A stretch of DNA of 64,000 nucleotides. Source: Atherinomorus stipes. Taxonomy: Eukaryota; Chordata; Actinopteri; Atheriniformes; Atherinidae. The stretch's first letter is position 1, and each line of letters starts with the position of its first letter. A program made the translations under genes and the position numbers. Shown here piece by piece: positions 58,288 through 64,000 of the stretch. The notes beneath the pieces are model-generated. The model worked only from the letters and a program-made list of their open reading frames with translations, was not told where the DNA came from and ran no database searches. The stretch is taken from contig JALJCO010010476.1 in the NCBI GenBank assembly GCA_023101725.1, forward strand, positions 868,001-932,000, read 5' to 3'.

Positions 58288-58923
58288 TTAGCGATGAACC
58301 GATCCAGTTTTTTCCAATCTTATCCATTACCGATACCTGGGCTGAGCATATTGGCCGATACCTGATACTGATCCAATACTACTGTTGGCTGAATGAACTG
58401 AATACCCTGCCATGTGAGTGAAAGCATCAAGCTCGACATAGACATTTAAAGCAACCCTTACCGATGTTGCATTGTTGCACTATTTTTCAATAGGGTAAGA
58501 TGCTATGAATGAGGTAATGGAACTCTGAAATACAGGACAGACCCATCATTAATCAAGATAAAATATTATTCCAATCTCTAAATTTCCAATAAAAACTCCA
58601 ACCAATCCTTGCAGTGGGACCCACGCCTAGGACTGGCCAAGGGTTCTGCCTGTCAGACCTTTGCTTCCGCATTAGGAGGTGGAGGGAATGAGGGGTGGGT
58701 ATTTAGAGTGAAGAGGGACTGTTGATAATCAAATATTTTTTCTGTGCTTTCTGAAATGCAAGATCGGTAAGGGTTGCTTTAACCTTGTTTAAAAAAAGGT
58801 AACAAATTAACAGATATAATTAATCTAATTTTATTTATTAACAAATAAAGTGCATGTCTATCATGACATTGATAAATATCGGAGCCAATATCCGATCCGG
58901 GTATCGGATTGGTGCATCTTTAA
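58288..58923. mobile_element. hAT MITE in the 5' UTR intron of SDR copy C
   Basis: The left end TTAGCGATGAACCGATCC is roughly inverse to the right end CGGATTGGTGCATCTTTA, and ATCGG-type motifs are repeated inside. No transposase frame. The equivalent place in copy B (near 46,200) has no such insertion, so it entered after the duplication or was lost from B. Confidence 0.65.
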
Positions 58924-60460
58924 AAAAAATGTCAACTTTATGCATTTTTACCGACGCTACTATGAAGAATATGAATCTGAAACCACTGCAAAACCTTTAA
59001 AAGCTACAGCATGTTACCTGTGTTGTACCACTAAAAAATGAATTAGCAAATGAGGTGAGCATTTGATGTTGATCTGAGAGTAGAATCTTGCTAAGGTGAA
59101 GATGCAGGTATACACAAGAAGTGACTCAGGTGGACAGGATATTTCAGAAGGAAAGATGGAAATGTGTTAGAGGCTGCAGCAACATTTGGCACATTATGAA
59201 AGGAAAAACAGGACAAAGGGGGTGTAAACTGTTGAGGAGCTGAAACGTGTAACATAAGAGGCTGGGGCAAAGATTTTATTTAAATAAAAAAATTAGCTCT
59301 AACAACAAGGAACAGGGTAATCTTGAGAAACTGGAGGTCAAAAGAAAAGATCAGTTTTGAGGAATGGAGAGATGAAATATCCTAGATGGCCTTATTTGAA
59401 CAAATCATTTATATAAGATTAATAATAATTTAGATCTGTTCTTGAATGTTCAGTATGGGCTCCATTTTGGAAATGATTGAAAGGTGATTGTCATTAGAGT
59501 TAATAAATGTACACCCCCTAATATACCTTCTATCCATGTAAATTTAGAGAATAGACATGTCATGTACTGTAACATTGTAAAGCAAATTGACCTAATATTT
59601 ATCTTATATATTTTTTTTTAAAGTTTTTTTTTTTTCTATTATAATGGGGGGGGGGGCCATTGGGGGCTTATTATAAAAAAACTGACCCTTTTTCAATCTT
59701 TGTGTTGGCATGAAGTGCCATGAAAGAGTAGCTCTAAAAGCACAAAATTCACATCTGAGAAGATAAAACCTGTGAACATGCATCTAAAGGTGATTATTCT
59801 CTATTCAAAAATGCTACCAGACACAAGTGGCGTAAAAACTAGTCTTAGGTTGCAACAAGCAGATCATCAGATTAAAATTAAGATTGCCTCCTGGATTAAG
59901 AGTGAAACATTCCTAAAATTTCCTGCAGTCATCTTCAAATAGAATTCAAAAACATGAAGAAGTAATGCAGCAAATACTTACAACTTATAAGATGAAACTT
60001 TGATGTTTAAACTTGCTGTATGTATGAAAAAATTATTTTGCTTAATTGAAAAAAAATCTATATTTTTATAAATTGATCATGAAAGTTGTGGGCGAAAAAA
60101 AAAAAAAGAAACAGCAGCCTGTGCAGCAGAGCTGTCTGGCTGATTTACCACAGAAACTGACTCAGCAGGTCGCAGTGGTACAAAGTTTAAATGGTCGTGA
60201 TCTGGGAAAACTCGAGCATCAAGTGTCCAATTAGGTTTGAGAGATTGCAGCAAGCGCAGATTAATGCGATTTGTTTGATGACTACTCCTGATGTTGATAA
60301 ATATCCAATGTGAGCTGGCTTACAGTAACTGGTTGTGCTTCACTTTTTATTCCCATGGCGAGAAGTAATTAACAAGGAACGTTGTTTATTAGCCTAATTT
60401 TGATGAGTGAACAGCAGGCCACACCTCATTAAATCAAGTACAGTTAAGAGTTGAGAAGAG

Positions 60461-61816
60461 GGTATAAATGATTCAGATATTTGTTGGCATTGCAAGCAAG
60501 AACAGGGAACCTTTTTTTCATATGGTTTGGACATGCAGTAAAATGATAGCTTTCTGGAAAAAATGCTCTGCAGTTTGAGTAAAATTATTGGTTGTTCTCT
60601 TCCTTGTAATCGGGTTTTATGTCTGTTGAATTGGAACAATACAGATGGGCTACAGTACTAAGGATAGACCGATAAATCGGTGGGCCGATATTTGCTTTTT
60701 TTGCTGGCATTATTGGCATCTGCCGATACGTCAGGTGTATTGGCCAATACCCCCTGTTGGGAACTCAGCCTTGTCTCTAGTGGATAAAATGACGGACCAT
60801 TCTTCATCTTTGATTAACTGATTTAATAATAGAACGCTAGCTTATAAACAGTAAATACCGGAACTGTTCTTCTTCTTCTCTGTTAGTTAAAAACTGACTT
60901 CTTCTGTGTTCTGTTTCAGAACTTAATCTTAGCTTGGACGTTACTGTCACCATGTGGCCAGCAGAGTAGTTCAACAATAAATCTAATAATGATTACTCTG
61001 ATAACCTTCACTCTGTACATTTTAAAACAAATTATTAATTACTGAATAAACTAAAGATATAACACCCCCACTTGGCATAATTTACAGACTTATATGTATA
61101 TATGTGTGTGTATATATTATTTCAATTTTAACATTTCTAGTTAATCTTGGTTTACAAGTGCACTGTTTCTTTTTTGTATATTTATTTGAGGTGCTTTCTT
61201 CTGTTTTGTAAAATTACTTTTCCTTGTAAGCTTCATTACATTAATTTGGGAGTCAAATGCAGTATCAGCCTCAAATTTCGGCCCAAAACATAAAAGGTTG
61301 TATCAGCCATCAGCTGAGGCTGATGATAAAATAGCAGTACTGGTATCAGCCCAAAAAAATCTGTACGTCCAAAGTTCAAAAACAAATCTTAATAACTGAA
61401 TGTATGTCGGCTAGAAGACTGATAGCAATAAACTGGAAAGATGCAGATTAACTAAAATGTAGTAAACCAGTCCAACAGATTTTATCCTGTTCGTTTCCAA
61501 GTTGTCCTTCTCATTCCAATATACATCTAGTTTGTCACGTTGGAAAACGCCCTCTGTCGTTATTTATATTATCTATTTCTAATTCAGTTCTTTAATTGCT
61601 TTAGCTGCTTTACTTTATTCAATGTAAACATTCTACTGTGCACCAAAATATCATGCTTCCTTTTTCTGATCATGGATTATTGTTTTGTTTTTTTCTTTTC
61701 AATCATTGTACTTTATCGAAAAAAAAGAAAAGACAAAAGAAAAGAAGACTCTAAAAATGACCTTGAAGACGAGAAGTTTTCTCAACAATAAACATTTCAA
61801 ATGAAAAACAAAAAAC
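60461..61816 (+). mobile_element. 5'-truncated L1/Tx1-type LINE insertion with target duplication
   Basis: The flanks GAGTTGAGAAGAG (60448-60460 and 61817-61829) are identical 13-bp duplications. The unfilled site in copy B reads GAGCTGAGAAGAG (47402-47414). Inside, on the + strand, are L1 reverse-transcriptase end phrases (C-W-H-C-K-Q-E-Q-G-T-F-F, then a frame shift to H-M-V-W-T-C-S-K) and R-R-L-I-A-I-N-W-K-D near 61,420. An A-rich 3' end with AATAAA follows. A hAT MITE sits inside. Confidence 0.85.
60656..61370. mobile_element. hAT MITE nested in the L1-type insertion
   Basis: The left end (GGATAGACCGATAAATCGG, GGGCCGATATT) is inverse to the right end (AGTACTGGTATCAGCCC, ATCTGTACGTCC). It interrupts the LINE coding remnant between its zinc-finger-like part and its C-terminal end. 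The target duplication could not be read clearly. No coding frame. Confidence 0.65.
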
Positions 61817-62179
61817 GAGTTGAGAAGAGAGATTTCTGTGTAACGGAGCCAGAAATGTCAGATGTCAGTCTCTGCAGGGCTACGTGAAAAACACACCGTC
61901 GAATTTCAGTTTTATAAAGTGATGGACTCGTTTTATTTTTATTTTAGTGACAGTCTGTATCAAGTTAATCAATACTCGGGAAATTTGACAGTGGTATTTG
62001 CGGAGGATACGCCCTTCAAGTGTCTGTTTCGTTTGACAACATTATGCAGACACAGCTCACAAACTCTCCGATTGAAGAAATCGCACCTGTTCTATGAACG
62101 ATTAGACTGACTCTTCACTGACTTCTATTTACTCATGTGGTTTCTGCTAGTTAAACAGAGAGTGGGAAAAGTTGCTTAC

Positions 62180-62315
62180 GTTCATTCGGTGCAGCCAGTG
62201 CATGAATATGAGTGGTGGAGCTGTAGAGCAGCCACAGAGAATATGGTGGAAAAATTAGCGCAAAGTTTATTCCCCCTTCATTTGTTGCTGATTTGCCGTA
62301 ACTTCCGGGGCTGTG
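62180..62315 (-). other. Probable 5' non-coding exon and promoter of SDR copy C
   Basis: This corresponds to 47833-47975 in copy B. Read on the - strand, a donor GTAAGC follows 62180, and the ETS-type site CCCCGGAAGT is at 62301-62310. The matching acceptor precedes the coding exon at 57967. The implied 5' UTR intron is about 4.2 kb, versus 1.9 kb in B, because of a hAT MITE (58288-58923) and an L1-type insertion (60461-61816). Confidence 0.48.
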
Positions 62316-62640
62316 AGCCTGTCTGTGTTGCTGGAAATAACGAAGTAAGCGCGACATCTGCTGGACTCTGCGTGATAATGCAAGATAGGTAACGAATAGC
62401 TTCATATTATATTTCATGTACTTGCTTTTATTAATGTGCCTTATGAAAAATAAAAGGAGGATGAGTGTATCGGCTTTCTAAAGTTGTTGAAATTAGCGTA
62501 AACCCTGATGCATTTTAAAAATAAATTAATATAACAGTAATGATTAAATTCAACTTCTGAATAACTTTGGTCTTGCATGTTTTTATGACAGACTTCAGCC
62601 TAATTTTTAATAATAATAAAAACAATTTTCAACCAATGTC

Positions 62641-63589
62641 CAAAAGAAAAAGAAATATTGCAAGTTGTTGTTTAAATGTATAGTCCGAAGTCCCCCACCC
62701 CCGATAGACTTGAGCAAGTGAAATCCGTCTCAAAACCGCCTTTGGGCCTCCCGTGCCGTGGTGCGCTTGAACGCAACTCTGGTCTGGTCGGGACGTTTCT
62801 GGGTGGAGATTTCTGTTTATGTCGGCAGCCAATGACAGAGCTAAGAGCATGACGCTGTGTGGGAATAAGCTCATGATTGGAACAGACGCCAGTCACTCGA
62901 ACTCTCTAAGGAAAAAAAAAAAGAAGGAAACACCATGGATGTATCGAAGAAAAGGTAAGAGATTCAGATAATGCACTTTGGAAAACAGGGTAGATAATAG
63001 TTTGGCTTGTACCTGCTTCTGAGCTCTGAAGGAGAAGCTTGAAGTTGAATAGGCCAGCTAGAACGAGGCGGCCGTTAGCTGTAGTAAGTTTGAATACTGT
63101 TGTTTGCAAACAGAAACGCTGGAGGGGCTTCGGACTCTACCTTAAAGTTAAAATGAACACATGCAGCCAAATATACTACATAAAAAAGGCAAAAGACATG
63201 GTGTCAAACGCTGACTAGCCACTTAGGGTAGGGTAACATGGACCCTTTTGTAACGATTAAAACGTTCAGATATTCAGAAAAGAGATTAAATACATATTTT
63301 TTGCGCGATGCGACCGCACCAAAAGTCCGGAACAGTTGTCAGAATGGTACGGTTGGAGGAGGCCGTCTGCACGGTTTTAAAGTCTGGAACGCTTGACGCA
63401 AAGGGGTCGAGGCGGGGGCCTCTCGGCGAGACACAACGACTACTGCCAGAGATTTTCTCTCTGGAGCTCCCTGGCAACCTTCTCCCGAAATAGACACATT
63501 TCTCTGAACGTCATTCTGGCTCTCTAGTCGGCATGCTCGACGCATATGTGTGCAAAAATAATCTATTAGTGACAGACATCGCACTCTAA
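62641..63589. other. GC-richer region without an assigned gene
   Basis: This stretch beyond the duplicated block has more CpG than its surroundings and a CCAAT at 62829-62833. No long open frame of known type was seen. A possible short first exon is listed separately. Confidence 0.4.
62935..62954 (+). CDS. Possible first coding exon of an unknown + strand gene
   Basis: ATG in a strong context (CACCATGG) opens six codons (Met-Asp-Val-Ser-Lys-Lys) and is followed by a consensus donor GTAAGA at 62955. Upstream 100 nt hold a CCAAT box and CpG-rich sequence. No second exon was found before the window ends. Chance occurrence is quite possible. Confidence 0.15.
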
Positions 63590-64000
63590 CAGATGTTCAA
63601 ATTTTAAATGTAAAAAGATGTGTGGGTCAGGTAATGCTGTGCATAGTCGACAGTGCATGATATAACTCCAGAAATAGACACTTTGTTTATTGGAGCAGAA
63701 AACACTAGACTGGTAAACTGGACAAATCTTGGTATACAGAAATAAGTACTAAGTACATGAATGTCAAGTTTAAGTTGGACACAGGAGCTGAATCCAATGT
63801 CCTGCCTCTTGACATCTTCAAGTCCATGAGAGATAAAGCCAGCCATGACAGTGACATCCACCTATCTCTGCAGCCCACAAAAACAGAACTGCTAGCATAT
63901 GGAGGGGCAAAACTGAAACCTGAAGGGACAGTTACTCTGAAGTGCTCCACACACAAGGCTCAGACAAACTTGTTATTTTATGTCCCAAAACACTCACCTG
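63590..64000 (+). mobile_element. Ty3/Gypsy-like gag-pol remnant, running off the right edge
   Basis: A zinc-knuckle-like C-K-K-M-C-G ... H-S-R-Q-C is at 63608-63655. Then Val-Asp-Thr-Leu-Phe-Ile-Gly-Ala (near 63676) and, after a frame change with a stop, the retroviral-type aspartic protease motif Leu-Asp-Thr-Gly-Ala-Glu (63774-63794) with downstream Y-G-G. The frame is broken between the knuckle and the protease. The reverse transcriptase would lie beyond the window. No LTR seen. Confidence 0.75.

Noticed and set aside
61540..61791. 83-residue + strand open frame near 61,600
   Set aside because: Hydrophobic, low-complexity and within the 3' part of the L1-type insertion; it is explained as LINE 3' sequence.

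Overview
The window is nuclear DNA of a vertebrate, most likely a teleost fish. It has a large multi-exon gene with GT-AG introns, tRNA-derived SINEs of the fish type, abundant Tc1/mariner and hAT elements, and fish-type LINE ends. I worked by eye; repeat family names rest on remembered consensus features, not on a search.

Positions 1 to about 38,500 on the + strand hold the 3' four fifths of LRP2 (megalin), the giant LDL-receptor-family endocytic receptor. I could place 65 coding exons that join in one reading frame of 11,988 nt (3,995 codons and a stop at 37,596-37,598). They encode seven YWTD beta-propellers, LDLa clusters of 8, 10 and 11 repeats, the EGF-like modules between them, one transmembrane helix and a cytoplasmic tail with three NPxY motifs. 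The missing N-terminus (signal peptide, first LDLa cluster, first propeller) lies to the left of the window. The introns carry a Tc1 element with a hAT element nested in it, several SINEs, a large fold-back element with TTAA flanks, and hAT MITEs.

Positions 38,675 to 62,400 on the - strand hold three intact short-chain dehydrogenase genes of the SDR9C retinol/steroid dehydrogenase type (DHRS9/RDH-like), each with four coding exons. Copy A (38,675-40,968) is tail-to-tail with LRP2, the order and orientation known for LRP2 and DHRS9 in mammals. Copies B (42,884-45,941) and C (52,706-57,963) are about 95% identical in protein and lie in a tandem segmental duplication. The duplication includes the 3' flank and a non-coding first exon with its promoter. 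C has since been enlarged by a TTAA-flanked element, an L1-type insertion with a target duplication, hAT MITEs, and a very odd 333-base near-pure G tract in its third intron.

Between B and C, on the + strand, is one open exon (51,771-51,968) that looks like ABCB11, the gene that follows DHRS9 in mammals. It appears to be orphaned. The right edge (about 63,590-64,000) holds the beginning of a Ty3/Gypsy-like gag-pol remnant.

Together LRP2 and the SDR cluster form a conserved synteny block. LRP2 takes up retinoid and vitamin carrier proteins and SDR9C enzymes oxidise or reduce retinoids and steroids, but nothing in the sequence shows that they are coupled. I see no CRISPR, operon or new enzyme system. 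The most interesting signals are evolutionary: a 15-nt LRP2 microexon, an extra NPxY motif, a probable MITE excision footprint distinguishing the two gene copies, an orphan ABCB11 exon, recurring CTCF-like motifs around the SDR copies, and the G tract.
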